From Aegilops tauschii subsp. strangulata (Eukaryota; Streptophyta; Magnoliopsida; Poales; Poaceae), in assembly GCF_002575655.3 (NCBI RefSeq), contig NC_053040.3, positions 464,862,780 to 464,926,779 on the forward strand: 64,000 nucleotides of DNA, read 5' to 3'. A program made the translations under genes and the position numbers. The notes below the pieces were generated by a model that made no database searches, had not been told where the DNA came from, and saw nothing but the letters and a program-made list of their open reading frames with translations. This document shows positions 33,230 to 44,867 of this stretch, piece by piece. Position 1 is the first letter of the stretch. Each line of letters opens with the position of its first letter.

Positions 33230-34110
33230 TAATTGAACCCGAGCGAGGTGTTGGGCTCTAACTGAACCCGAGCGATTGCACTGCAGGCTACGCGTTACTG
33301 AACCCGAGCGATCGATCGATGATTGTTAACTGAACCCGATCGAGCGATTCCTTCGCTACTGCTGCTAACTTAAGCCGATCGATGCTGCCTCTGGATGAAC
33401 AGTGAGCGTTGCTGGGGGGGGGGGGGGGTTGGATGAACAGTTCCCGGTGGGGGTGGATGAACAGGACCCCGTGGTGTTGCCTCTGGATGAACACGACGCC
33501 GATCGATCGAGCCGGTTGGGGCTGGATGAACAGGACCCCGTAGAGGGCAGGATGAACAGGACCACCCCATGGAGGGCAGGATGAACAGTAGACGATGGAG
33601 GGCTGGATGAACAGTAGCCCGTGGAGGGGTGGTTGAACAGGAGCCCGTGGAGAGGGCTGCTTAAACAGTAGCCGGTGGAGTAGCGCGCGGTGGAGGCTGG
33701 ATGAACAGGAGCCCGTGGATGAACAGTCGCAGGTGGAGGCTGGAGGAGGTCGACGGTGGATGAACAGTAGCCCGTGGAGGCTGGAGGGGGTCGACGGTGG
33801 AGATGAACAGTATCCCGTGGAGTCCCGTTTTGCGGTACGCCACACCCCTCCCGATGAACAGGATCCCCGTTTCGACCGTAGCGCTCCAACACAAGTCCGT
33901 TTCCTCCGTTTTGCGGTACGCCAGACCCCTCCCGATCAACAGGACCCCCGTTTTGACCGTAGGAGGTCCGTTTCCTCCGTTTTGCGGTACGCCAGACCCC
34001 TCCCGATGAACAGGATCCCGTTTCGAACGTGGCCGGTCGAACACAAGGCCGCTTCCTCCGTTCTGCGGTACGCCAGGCCTCGTTTCCATCGGCTGTTCCG
34101 TCTAAGCCCT
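33230..34110. repeat. Left subterminal repeat array of CACTA E
   Basis: Three successive arrays: CTGAACCCGAGCGA repeats (33232-33350), many GGATGAACAG(T/G)A(G/C)CC copies at 20-40 bp spacing (33390-33830), and about three 75-bp units with TTTTGCGGTACGCCA and CGATGAACAGGATCCC (33830-34080). Long minus-strand ORFs here are by-products of repeat periodicity. The likely role is binding of a CACTA accessory protein. Confidence 0.75.
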
Positions 34111-34439
34111 CCCGATGAACACGACGACGCATTCCGTTTCGACCCAGCCGGTTGGCTTCCCATGAACACGACGACGACGCTGTTTCTCCGTTCCGACCTA
34201 GCCATGTACACGAGCCCTGGCCGTACGTATGCGCGAGTAGGCGTTCGAGACCCTGCCCGTATGTACGTACGTGGCCGTATTTTCTTTCTTGCACACTGGC
34301 CGCTGTACGTACGTGTACATGCTACATGCGCGCCTCTACTACGACACGTGCGCGCCTCTACATCGACCAGTATGTACGTTCACGTTCGCGACCAGAATGA
34401 CAACGCTACGTATGCTTCGACCAGGTGGGTCCCGACTGC

Positions 34440-35850
34440 CAGGCACTTCCTTGCGTGCGAAGATGTAGCTGGTGGGTCCCAGCAGTCAGGGGGCGAATCG
34501 TTTTTTTTGTCCGGACGCACTTCCTTGCGTGCGAAGATGTAGCTGGTGGGTCCCAGCAGTCAGGGGGAAACGTTTTTTTCACGAAATACGGTGGCCCACC
34601 CGGTGGGTCCCCGCTGTCAGGTGGAGGAATAATTATTTTGCGTGCAATAAGGAGGCACTTCCTTGCTGCGGCCATGGACCCAGCTGTCAGCCTCTCCACG
34701 TACAGTCCACGTCCGATGGAAGCCGTTCCTTGACCACGTTGACCACACCGCGCCGAGAGAACCAGGGCGGTGGACGACGGCGAGGCCTAGGAAGGGGACG
34801 ACGCGGAGCCGGGGAAGACGCGGTAGTGGAAGCCCGCACGGAGAGGAGTACGAGGGTTCACTGGTTCGGCTGTGGTGTGAGGCTACCGTTGCCGCAGGGC
34901 CTGGCCAGCGGTGGGAATAGTAGGGGGCGGTGAGGCCTCCACGACAGCACAGCCGACCACGGGAGGCAGGAGCATGCGGCACGACCGGCGCTGCTTTGGG
35001 CGGCTGGAGCAACAAGGCTAGAGGTTGAATAAGCACTACGGCCGTTGGATGGACATCGTACGGTCACTGGAGCTAGAATCGTTCATATTGACTAAGTTGA
35101 CAAAGCACTCCGTCCCCGTCAACTTAGTAGGCCCACAAGTCAGCCTCCCATCAAGGTGGGTCCCAACCAGCAGGGGGAGTATTCATTTTTTTGCGTAATA
35201 AGGAGGCACTTCCGGTGGGTCCGAGCTGACAGCGGGGGGAACGTTTTTTTCACGCAATACGGTGGCCCGTCCGGTGGGTCCCAGCAGTCAGGGGGGAAAC
35301 GTTTTTTTCATGAAATACGGTGGCCCATCCGGTGGGTCCCTGTTGTCAGGTGGAGGAATCATTATTTTCCGCGTAATAAGGAGGCACTTCCTTGTTGCCG
35401 TCGTGGACCCAGTTGTCAGCCTCTCCACGTACAGTCCACGTCCGATGGAAGCCGTCCCTTGACCACGTTGACCACGCCGCGCCGAGAGCACCAGGGCGGT
35501 GGACGACGGCGAGGCCTAGGAAGGGGACGACGCAGATCCGGGGAAGACACGGCAGTGGAAGCCCGCATGGAGAGGAGTACGAGGGTTCACTGGTTCGGTC
35601 GCTGCAGGGCCTGGCCAACGGTGGGAATAGTAGGGGGCGGTGAGGCCTCTGCGGCAGCACAGCCGACCACGGGAGGCAGGAGCATGCGACACGACCGGCG
35701 CTGCTTTGGGCGGCTGGAGCAAGAAGACCAGAGGTTGAAGAAGCACTACGGCCGTTGGATGGACATCGTACGGTCACTGCAGCTAGAATCGTTTATATTG
35801 ACTAAGTTGACAAAGCCCTTGGTACGCGTCAACTTAGTAGGCCCACAGGT
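34440..35850. repeat. Long direct duplication (~720 bp unit) in CACTA E
   Basis: 34500-35130 recurs at 35230-35850 (offset 710-729 bp), including GTGGAGGAAT, TCTCCACGTACAGTCCACG and GCCGTTGGATGGACATCG. The second copy lacks about 20 bp near 35600. A third, diverged partial copy is at about 35880-36060. Shorter repeats of GGTGGGTCCCAGCAGTCAGG sit at the unit edges. Confidence 0.8.
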
Positions 35851-36079
35851 CAGCTTCCGAAATGGTGCGCCCCAGATGTCAGGGGGAGGAATCATTTTTT
35901 GGGCGGGTGAAGCTAGAATATCCGAGATTGAAGAAGAAGCACGGCATCCGTTGGATGGACATCCAACGGCCACTGCTGCTAGAACCATGTGTTGACTATA
36001 AGTTGACAAAGCCTTGCATACGCGTCAACTCTTTTTTTGAGGGGACGCATCAACTTAGTAAGGCCACAGGTGTGTGGCA

Positions 36080-36950
36080 GAGAACTTATAGCCCATTTGT
36101 GATTTGCAAGAATGTGCAGCCAATTTTTGAATTCTAATGGAATTTACTATAGCCCATTTACAGTTTGTTAAAAGTACAGCCCATTTCAACCAACCGTTCA
36201 AAACAGAATTCAATAAAATTTCCCACATTTTGATGGGATCCGAAATATTTTTATCCCGAAATTTCTAGTCAGATTAAATACAATTTCAATATAAATTTAT
36301 ATTACGTAAAAATACAACGAAACATTGCGCTCGCAACAATTAATGAAATTAAAATTTTTAATATCCAAAAATAATATTTTATAAAGTAATTACGTGTTTG
36401 GTGCCTTTTTATAGTTACTGCCCAGTTTTTATAATTACATCCCATTTATAATTTCTTAAAGACCATTTTCTTGTTAAGCCTAAGGCATCCCTCCTAGGAA
36501 AGATTTGCAGCCCAGCGGGGCGGAGAATAACAACTTGACCTTGCCTGGGTATTCCTAAAAAAAGTATAGCTGGGCTAGCCATTTTCAGCTTAAAAATAAT
36601 AATATCTGGGCTGGATATCTGGCCTGGGCTAGACGGGCCACAGCCGGCCCAGTTAATAGCTGCAGCGATGTTTCCGTTGTTGTTCAGAGGAGAAAAATTA
36701 ATATCTGGGCTAAACATCGCTCAAGAAAAACTCTGCAGTGCTCACACCTCAAAAACACAAATACTGCTCGAGCTGCTTGGTCCCAGCTGTCGGCCGCTTC
36801 TTGTGCAATTCTCTCATTTATTGACTACATATGTTGACAATGGCGTGGGACCGTGATGTCAGGAAACCAGGAGGAAGCAAAAAAAAATAGTTTTATATAC
36901 TAATAAGGAGGCACTTGCTGTCATCCTCTCCAAGTAAAGTCATCTCCTCA
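36080..36950. other. AT-rich non-coding part of CACTA E
   Basis: No gene seen. Repeated (T)A(T/C)AGCCCATTT motifs between 36085 and 36190, and repeated TGGGCT words to 36720. Confidence 0.4.
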
Positions 36951-36953
36951 TCC

Positions 36954-37379
36954 TCATGTCCGTTGACCAGTTGACAACACGAGACGGCGGCGCCACGGCG
37001 AGCGCAACAACTCGAAGGACGACGGAGAGGGCCTCGCGGGCCCTACGGATGGTCTGATACAGCGCCCGCTGCTCATTCGGGAAGGCAGGATCATAGGGCC
37101 ACATGTTTGCGCCGGCATTGTCGTTCGCTTGTTCACCGGTGCTCGTTGGGGAGACGGAGGTTGCAGCACAGGTCCTCCTGCGCTGGTAGCTCTTCCACCA
37201 TTAGGGCGTCGAAGTGCGGCCGCACCTGCTCTATGGTGAACACGGCATGAACCGGCTTGGACAGTGGCGCCGTCTCCTGGTCGGAAGCTACGTCCATCGT
37301 CTGATTGTCGTCGCTCAGCTCCGCGAGGTAGCTGGCGAGCCAGCATGTCTAGCTGCTGGACCGACCCGCTGCCAAGCAT
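36954..37379 (-). pseudogene. Frameshifted gene fragment in CACTA E, unknown
   Basis: The longest minus-strand ORF here (141 residues) looks like a shadow. Two other minus-strand frames read as ordinary protein: one includes FTIEQVRPHFDALMVEELP (about 37170-37240), the next PYDPAFPNEQRALYQTIRR (about 37020-37090). They join if one frameshift near 37120-37135 is assumed. No family recognised. Its position near the plus-strand gene 37686 suggests a rearranged part of the same captured gene; this is inference. Confidence 0.35.
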
Positions 37380-37602
37380 GAGTCTGACTGCCCTGGCCCA
37401 CCCAGACCGCCTCCCTCGCCCGCGCGCGCTTTTCGCCCGAAACGGTCAGCGCCGCCCGCCCTGCTTCCCGGTGCATGCGATTGCTCCGCCTTCAAACGAC
37501 ACAAGTGCCGTCCGTCCGTCCTTCTGCCGCCCACATTAATGATACGCGGTTGCCGAGGCGGCTACTCCGGCGCCACACGTCCGTCCCTCCGCCGCCCACC
37601 AT

Positions 37603-37611
37603 TGCTATATA
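37603..37611 (+). promoter_or_regulatory. TATA box before the ORF at 37686
   Basis: CTATATAAAC in GC-rich DNA, about 80 bases upstream of the ATG, a normal plant promoter spacing. Confidence 0.5.
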
Positions 37612-37685
37612 AACTGCTGCGCCGGCCATAGCCGCAGTTATCCGCATCTGTTCCTATTCTCCTGTCCACACCACTACTGCCCACC

Positions 37686-38128
37686 ATGGCTTCCTCGCGC
37701 TCCAGCGCTCTTCGGGACGGGCAGACGACGGACCACAAGGAGATGGCAGCCATTGCTGCCGACTGGCTGGCCGGCAGGCAGCCGGAGGACGACGACGTCC
37801 CAATGGAGAACATGGTAGTCGACGATCCGGCGCCAACCCCCTCCTCCGCGCCATCCTCGCCGGTGCATTGCACCATGGCCATCGGCGAGGCCCGTGCCCA
37901 ATATATGGACACGGTGAGGCAGAAGCGTGAGGAGCAGTTCCGGGAGGCGTAGGCCGATGCCGTCTACAACCACCATCTCCTCCAGGAGCACTTGCAGGCG
38001 GATGAGCAGATCGCCACGGAGCGGGCGGAGCAGGAGGCGCTGCTCGACTCGCACCGTTCCGCCCGCGAGGGCCGCCTCGAGCGTTGGCGGTACCGCATGC
38101 GGGTGGCGGAGGCTGCGGCCGCTATCGG
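37686..38128 (+). pseudogene. Interrupted small gene, acidic/coiled-coil protein
   Basis: ATG at 37686 begins MASSRSSALRDGQTTDHKEM. The frame meets TAG at 37950-37952, then continues open and in frame with a charged, glutamate/arginine-rich helical stretch (EQIATERAEQEALLDSHRSA) until the LTR of Gypsy D interrupts it at 38129. The TAG is one base from CAG, which fits the Gln-rich context. A TATA box precedes it. The family is not recognised; the charged region looks like a coiled coil. It lies inside CACTA E and may be a captured host gene or an element gene. Confidence 0.55.
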
Positions 38129-38601
38129 TGTCAAAACTGGCGGATCTCGGGTAGGGGGTCCTGAACTGTGCATCTAGGATCGATGGTAACAGGAGACGGG
38201 GGACACGATGTTTACCCAGGTTCGGGCCCTCTCTATGGAGGTAATACCCTACTTCCTGCTTGATTGATCTTGATGAATATGAGTGTTACAAGAGTGGATC
38301 TACCACGAGATCGCAATGGCTAAACCCTAGAAGTCTAGCCTATGTGAATATGGTAATGAGTATCCCTATCCGGACTACGCTCACCGGTTTATATAGACAC
38401 CGGAGAGATCTAAGGGTTACATGGAGTCGTTTACATCAAAGGGAATCTACATAGTCGGCTGCCAAGCTTGCCTTCCACGCCAAGTAGAGTCCAATCCAGA
38501 CACGGATACAGTCTTCGGCCTTTATGTCTTCACAGCCCATCAGTCCGGCCCATGGAAAGCTGGGCGGACGCCCGAGGACCCCTTAGTCCAGGACTCCCTC
38601 A
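38129..38601 (-). repeat. LTR (3') of Gypsy element D (473 bp)
   Basis: Plus-strand TGTCAAAACTGGCGGATC...CAGGACTCCCTCA. The purine run CAGGGGCTAC just inside, on the minus strand, fits a polypurine tract. The wording (GGGTAGGGGGTCC, TTTACCCAGGTTCGGGCCC) is characteristic of common Triticeae Gypsy LTRs; I do not assign a family name. Confidence 0.82.
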
Positions 38602-39027
38602 GTAGCCCCTGAACCTGGCTTCAATGACGATGAGTTCGGCGCACAGATTATCTTCGGCCATTGCAAGGCGGGTTCCCCACTTTCCGAACTCCAAGATAGT
38701 CTTCGGATGCGATGATAGTATCCGGACCTGTCACACACCATACACAACCGCAGAGAGAATACATATTTTTACATGAGTTCCATCCGCTGACAACTTTTAG
38801 CAACACGACATTACATCTGACCGGTCATAATTCCAAACCGGTTTTGTGTTCGACGCCCCCCGCCCCAAGACGTGGTTACCATTGGCTTGTCCTGTCAAAG
38901 CAGAGATCGTGTCCCCTTATTGCGGGATTCTCATCAATGCGGGTATGGGTAATCCAACCATGTCGTTTATATGGTATTTGGGAATAGGCGAATCTTAAGG
39001 CGAGTGAGGAGGCGTTTAATATTTGCT

Positions 39028-39036
39028 GCCTTTATA
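39028..39036 (+). promoter_or_regulatory. Putative TATA box of the antisense gene in D
   Basis: CTTTATAAGG about 120 bases before the ATG at 39151, inside the element and outside the LTR. Same logic as the TATA box at 9491 in C. Confidence 0.45.
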
Positions 39037-39150
39037 AGGGGATAAGGATCCCCCTTCCTCTCTCATGCCTTCTCCCGGTCTCTGCCTCTCCAATCTTGAG
39101 CTCCAGCGCCCAAGTTTCCATCTCCCTTCCATTCGAGCTAGCACTCAACC

Positions 39151-42100
39151 ATGTCCGGCGGTCAGGGCACGTGGATGGCCTCCTCCGTCAAGGAGAAGGA
39201 TATCACCCAGCTCCGGGCGGCCGGGTATCTGGCGAAGGAAATCGCCCACCATGTGCCAGCCAAGGGGCAAATCGTCCCTACTCTGAAGCCCACTGAGAGA
39301 GTGGTTTTCCTCCCTCACTTCGTCCGCGGACTAGGGTTTCCAATTCACCCTTTCGTCCGAGGACTGATGTATTATTACGGACTAGATTTTGATGATCTAA
39401 CCCCGAACTCCTTTCTCAACATCTCGATGTTCGTCGTGGTGTGCGAGGCCTTCCTCCGCATTCATCCCCACTTTGGCCTATGGCTCAAGACCTTCAATGT
39501 GAAGCCAAAGGTGGTTGATGGTCAGCACGCGGAGTGCGGCAGCGCCATGGTGAGCAAGATGCCCAATGCTACATGGCCCAAGGGCACGCTTGTGGACACT
39601 GTCAAGGGGTGGCAGAAACAATGGTTCTACATCACGGAGCCATGCGGCGTCACTTGGGCGGCGGCTCCGGAGTTCAGATCCGGAGCTCCAACGCGGCTCA
39701 CCTCTTGGACGGAGAAGGGTCCCAACTGGTCTTCGACAGACGAATTGATAGCGCTACAAACGCGCATCCAGAGCACGGTGGACAAGAAGGTCAAGATTGT
39801 CGACGTGATCCAGGTAATGCTGGTCCGTCTAATCCTCCCATGCCAAGATCAGACTTTCCTCTTGTGGGAATTCGACCCGGAGAGTCACCAAACCCTGGAG
39901 AGGCTCTTCGGATCTACTCACGAAGACGCCTGGAAGTCACTCGTTAAGGGTAACGAGAAGCCGCCGGCCCTGGATTCGGACCGCGGGCACGACCACACCC
40001 ATCCCGCCAGCACGGTAAGTTTTTATTCCTCGAGGCATGCCCTCTACCTGACTGTCTAAGGAGGAAGTCTAATTTTAGTTGTGCACACTTCTTTTAGGGG
40101 TGGACGGAGAGAGCGGAGCGGATTCGAAGTCCGGCCCCGCTGCTTGAAGAACTAGTCATCCCGCTGCTGGCGAAGATGCTGGTGCGGGCACCGTATAAGG
40201 CACCAGAGAAGAGGGCCAAGAAGAAGGCCAAGGGGGCCAGAAGCGCCCCCCGCCGCAGGGGTGCTCCGGACGCGATGTCTGAAGGTGAAGAAACCCCGTC
40301 CTCCGCTGCTGAGGGCGACGACGAGGAGGAAGAGGAGGAGGAGGAGGGGAACAACCCTCCCCCTGAGGAAGGAAAGAGGACAAGGGCAGCCTCCATAAAC
40401 CTGGAGGCGGGGACGCCCAAGAGGGGGAAGGGCTCCCTTGTAGTCAGCAACGCGTGGGACGCAGTCCGGAACGACGTCCCCGCACTAAGCCCCAGGCCGC
40501 ATGGTAAGTGCTATGACTCCTACATACCCGGCCTCTCCTCCTCATTGCATTGACATGTTTAATTATATTGCCACAGTCCGACCCACGACAGCTCCCAACG
40601 ACCCACGTCGGAGGATTCGTTGGATTCGAAGGAGATGGCCAGTGAGACACCGCCGGCAGCTTACTCTCCCGAGGCCAAGGGAGACGACGAGGTGTTCTCC
40701 CAACGAACCTTCCCAGGCCGGAAAGAGGCGCCAAAGGGCGAAGCCCCTGTCGCCGAGCACCAGGGGGAGTCAATTCCCATGGAAACTTGGGGTGACGGCC
40801 GTATCCAATTCGGCCCTCAATCGGACTCGATTCCAGAGACCGGCACGGCTCCAGGATCCGGCACGCAGCCTCCTTCGAAAGGAGGGGGTGTGTCTATTCC
40901 TCTGGTGACCCCTGTCCAACCAGGGGCACTAGGTAATCTGCTGGAAACGCCGCGAGGCGCTTCCAATATTGAGGAGCACCGTGTTCTTATGGGCACGATG
41001 ATTGAAAGGGTTCAGTCCGCCAATAGCGGACTGACCGAAGCCTGTAGCAGCCTGCTGACAGGTTTTGAGGTAAGCGACGCAGAAGGAAAAAATCCTGATA
41101 TGGACAGTAGCCCCTGAGACACTGTTCAGTGCTCGGAAAGAGAGACCGGACAGGGGATCAATACTATATTTATAGGAGACTAACCTTATATGTATGGATA
41201 AGCAGGCGTCACTGCTAGCCGCGACCTCGCATACTGGCGAAGTCTCTGAACTGAAGCAGAGGCTGGAGCGAGCCGAGAACGAGCTCGGCGAGGTGAAGAC
41301 TCGGCTCCAGGAGAAGCAAGGTATGAAAACGACTTGCTGTGCTTTTGGAAGGAATAAGCGGTGTACATTGACTGGATTGTCATAATATGCGTAGGGGCGG
41401 CGACCGAGGTCGATGCCCTAAAAAAGGCTCTGGCCGAAGCCGAGGGGAAGGCTGTCGAGCAGCAAGCCGCCCGGAAAAAGCTCGAGGCCCGGGTCAAGGA
41501 GGTCCAGCAGGAGCTCCAAGATGCGGTGAAAAAATGCGAGGCCTTGGAGCATGATGCGTTGGTTCAAGGGGCCGAACTCGCCAAGGCTTGTAAGAGCGCG
41601 GAGACCGCACGGAATGAGGCCCAGGCCGCCCTCCAGGAGATCCAGGAGGCCAAGAAGATCACGGCGGGTAAGGCATTTAAGCTGCAAAGTAAGTATGCGG
41701 AGAAGCAGTACCTTTTACTAACCCGGATTTAGAGTTCCCCAGGGGCGTTTGCGGATTTACCACGCAGCGTATCAGATGCTGCGGAGTTCTACCGAGCCGA
41801 AGGAGGGGGTTCTACAGAGACTCTATTCTGGTCGCAGTATGCGATGCCAGAGCATCCCGTGCCCTTCACCGATCAGCTGAAACAGCTGGTGGAGCTGCAC
41901 AGGGTGGCCGAACTAGCCATGAAGGATTGGATGATCCGGCTGTGGCCAACCGAAGCTGTGCCTGGCAGCTACTTCAGACTCGTGAGGCGACTAGTGGAGG
42001 CATGTTTGCGGCTGGATACCGTCAAGCGATCAACCTGCATCGAAGGTGCCCGCATGGCCTTCGCCCATTGCAAAATGTGGTGGGCGAAGATGAACGCCGT

Positions 42101-42224
42101 CGACGTGGCCAGAGGGCCGCCAGAGGGCAAGGAGCACCGCACACCCGAACGATATTTTGTGGATGTCCTAGAAGGGTCTCGACTTGCAGTAGCGCAGTGT
42201 GGGCAAGACATTATTTTCGAATGA
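39151..42224 (+). CDS. Antisense spliced gene of Gypsy element D (Transposase_28-like)
   Basis: Exons by eye: 39151-40015 (donor ACG/GTAAGT), 40099-40503, about 40577-41070, about 41206-41320, about 41395-41690, about 41733-42224 (stop TGA). The N-terminal domain includes RVVFLPHFVRGLGFPIHPFV, MYYYGLDFDDLTPNSFLNIS and FFYI-like aromatic patterns, resembling the same putative gypsy-type domain (PF04195) as the gene in C. The second exon is basic then acidic (nine or more consecutive Glu). Exons 4 and 5 are long coiled coils (ELKQRLERAENELGEVKTRL), and the last exon is a compact helical domain. No catalytic residues are seen. Its open frames contrast with the absence of pol. Function is unknown. 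Confidence 0.7.
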
Positions 42225-43058
42225 ATACATTCGAGTTGTCCTTTGCCTTGTATTATGAAAACAAAGCCTGTTTTGTAATGTAATTTTGTTATGCTTTAAT
42301 TGTTTCCTCCTGTGCGGCCGTGTTGTATGCAATCTGAGGGTTGGCCAGTCGTCGGCTTCTGCCCTCGCGTAGGTAGTACGGAGGTGTTCGGGATGGAATC
42401 TAAACAATCTTGATCCAACGAACAAGGCAATCAGACTATACGGCTTAAACACCCTCACTTAGCCATAGGAGTTTTATAATAAAGCATGGGCGCAGCCTCT
42501 GGTCCAGGCCAGGGTGCTATCAGCATCGGATCGGGAAGTGCCAATCCTTCGCATAACGCGGAAAAAATCTCCAACGATTTTGTAACCCTCGAACAGCTGA
42601 CCGGCTCTTGCCGTATCATGACAGTCAGTTTTCGGCTTTCTCTACTGAGGTGCTCATCCGGTCAAGGCCAGGGCACAATCGCAGTAGTTCTCCCTTTACT
42701 ACCCTAGCCGATGTGGCGGAACGTAGGGTAGCAAGCACAGGAGCCGGGCAACCCAACTATTGACCAAAGACATGATTCGGAGCCAATGCATATAATGCTA
42801 AATTCGGGGTGCCGAACTTATCTATAAGAAGTGTTCGGACTTTGCTGCCATATTGTGGGGCGACAAGTAGCCCCTGGCGAATATGAAACGTACAAAAGAG
42901 TACCGATGCAGCCGATAAGCAGATCGAAATAAAATGAAGTAAGAAGCGAAAACCAGAGAAACTGGGCCACAAACCATTTTTATTATAACTGGATGGATAC
43001 GTCAAGGCGTATCTTGTATTAGAGGGTGGACGGTAACTATCGTCCTCCGAGTCATCTT
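42225..43058. other. Intergenic gap of element D with short repeats
   Basis: No ORF of note. Two related blocks with GGCCAGGG(T/C)(G/A)C(T/A)ATC and repeated TTCGG words. It corresponds in position to the repeat-bearing gap 13676-14596 of element C. Confidence 0.4.
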
Positions 43059-43764
43059 CTATGGCCTGTTCATCAGGGTTATCTTGCCCGTTGTCGTGTT
43101 CCTCCTGTTCGGATGCAGCTCCGACAGGGTCTTCATTGTTTTCGGCGTCGCCCGGAGTACTATTTTCTGCGGTGCCAGTGTTGCCATCCTTTGAGAGACG
43201 GGCTTAGAACGGCGTTTGGGCCGCCGGCGCTTGGACTGCGTCTCAGAGGGTTTATTCGCATATGGCTCTTCTTTGTTGTCGCCAGATCCTTTGGGTGTAT
43301 CAACCATGTACACGTCGTACGAAGAGGTGGCCGTCCAACGTCCAGTGAATGGCGGGTCTTGGCCTTGCTCCTTGTCGGCATCGTCGTCCATACCGTTGAT
43401 GTCTTCGGAGCCATAGTCAAGCATGTCGGTTAAGTCATCGACAGTGGCTATGAAGTGGGTGGCGGGTGGGAAGCAAAGTTCCTCGTCATCTGCATAGCTC
43501 GAACCGAACATAGTTCGGCTGTGAGTCTTCCTCCAAGGACAAGTTCTTTAAAGAGTTTAGCACGTAACCAAAAGGTGAGTGCTGGAAGATGTCTGCGGCA
43601 CTGAATTCAAAAATTGATAACCGATCCAGCACGGTGTCCACAGGTGTATCTGGTCCGGAACTTATAGCCGGAGACGAGTCCGGAGTTCCCTTGACGCAAT
43701 CATTGCAGGATGTCGAGTCCGTGTGTGGCTCCAACGCCACGGATTTTGTGGCCTCGGAGGGCAT
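43059..43764 (-). pseudogene. Gag N-terminal fragment of Gypsy element D
   Basis: Two overlapping minus-strand frames, 43764-43486 (MPSEATKSVALEPHT...) and 43511-43059 (...DDEELCFPPATHFIATVDDL), joined by a frameshift near 43500. The sequence is acidic, then basic (SKRRRPKRRSKP). It resembles the non-conserved N-terminal part of Triticeae Gypsy gag polyproteins. The capsid core is absent, so this is a fragment. Confidence 0.55.
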
Positions 43765-43778
43765 GATCTTCTTCGGAG

Positions 43779-43965
43779 CTAAATGTCGAACAATCTAAAC
43801 CATACTATACATCGAACAATCTCACATTTTATTTGAATTTGTGATAATGTGTGGCGTTTGCAGCTTACAACTAAATATCGAACAATCTAAACAATACTAT
43901 ATATCGAACATTCTCACATTTTATTTGAATTTGTGGTAATGTGTGGTGTTTGCAACTCACATCTA
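43779..43965. repeat. 92-bp tandem duplication
   Basis: CTAAATGTCGAACAATCTAA (43779) and CTAAATATCGAACAATCTAA (43871) begin two copies that share CTCACATTTTATTTGAATTT and GGTAATGTGTGG(C/T)GTTTGCA. It lies at the broken right edge of element D. Confidence 0.8.
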
Positions 43966-44867
43966 AATACTTGTAGGCGTAGGGGGCGGGGCACCATACA
44001 TAATGTGATAAACACATTATACATATGAGACATGGTTTAGTTTGTGAAGATCTAGCTAGAGCTTGAAATGTACTATGATTTGAAATCAACATAAAGTGGA
44101 TTCAAAAAATCGAGTTCGAGTTCATATAGTACACATAGTTCATATGTAACTCGAGACTAATCATGTGGTGTGCTGTGAAGATAATACACAAACGATGGTT
44201 TAACTTGACAATAATGATGATTGTAGATCTTATTAAAACAGAGAAACGAATTCAAACACTTTGAATTCACAACAATCATTATTGTAGATCTTATTCAAAT
44301 AGTGAAACGAATTCAAATTTAGTTCATAGTGAAGCGGTAGTATATACGTTTGGAATGCACTAAAACGTTCATTTGAGTACTAGGTTGCATGCATTATACA
44401 CGTAGCGAAATATTTTAATTGAACATGACATGAATTCAAAGTTTTGAATGATATTTGTAGTGCGAATTGATTTGGTACAGTACATGTTAGGCTTGTCCGG
44501 AAATTTCAACCCGCACCTTGTTAGCCCGAAATATTTAAGATATATCTTTGTCTCGTTGTGCTCCGACAACTCCCTCCATCTCAACCCGCGCCTTGCTATT
44601 CCAAAATTACAACGCGCGTGAAAACTCCCACCTCCTGTGAAATCCCGACACGTGAAATGCCCGTGATACCCCTGAACCGAAAGAACCGCCTCAAATCGGT
44701 GGGGGTACTTTCGTAACTTACCCCACATTTCGAACAAGCGCGTCCCTAAGCCATGGTTCCCGACTCCCATCCCATCCGCCCACCCATTCGTACACCGAGG
44801 CCGGGAAAACCAGCGAAGCCCCACACCCTCCTCCGTCCGCCACCCAGCCGGAGCCTCTTCTCTGACG
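43966..44867. other. AT-rich stretch of CACTA E upstream of its gene
   Basis: No gene seen. Inverted and direct repeats of GAATTCAAA and TTGTAGATCTTATT(A/C)AAA at 44222-44320. It may hold the promoter of the gene starting at 44868. Confidence 0.35.

Larger units (their letters stand above)
38129..43790 (-). mobile_element. Gypsy element D, deletion derivative with antisense gene
   Basis: Left border is an LTR with TG...CA ends (38129-38601). Inside are a plus-strand spliced gene (39151-42224), a repeat-containing gap, and minus-strand gag-like sequence (43059-43764). No protease, RT, RNase H or integrase and no right LTR are present; similarity appears to end near 43790, at the start of gag. 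The layout parallels element C (LTR, antisense gene, then gag-pol on the other strand) with pol removed. The 5 bases before the LTR are ATCGG, but the partner duplication cannot be found because the right end is lost. Confidence 0.75.

Noticed and set aside
33288..34294. Long minus-strand ORFs (185 and 309 codons) in the left part of CACTA E
   Set aside because: They arise from short repeats whose spacing keeps frames open; composition follows the repeats and no domain is seen.
35156..35995. 279-codon plus-strand ORF
   Set aside because: It spans the 720-bp direct duplication and non-coding repeats; the two halves are not read in a consistent frame and there is no protein-like conservation.
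43795..43965. Possible CRISPR-like array
   Set aside because: Only two contiguous copies of a 92-bp unit without spacers, in a plant genome.
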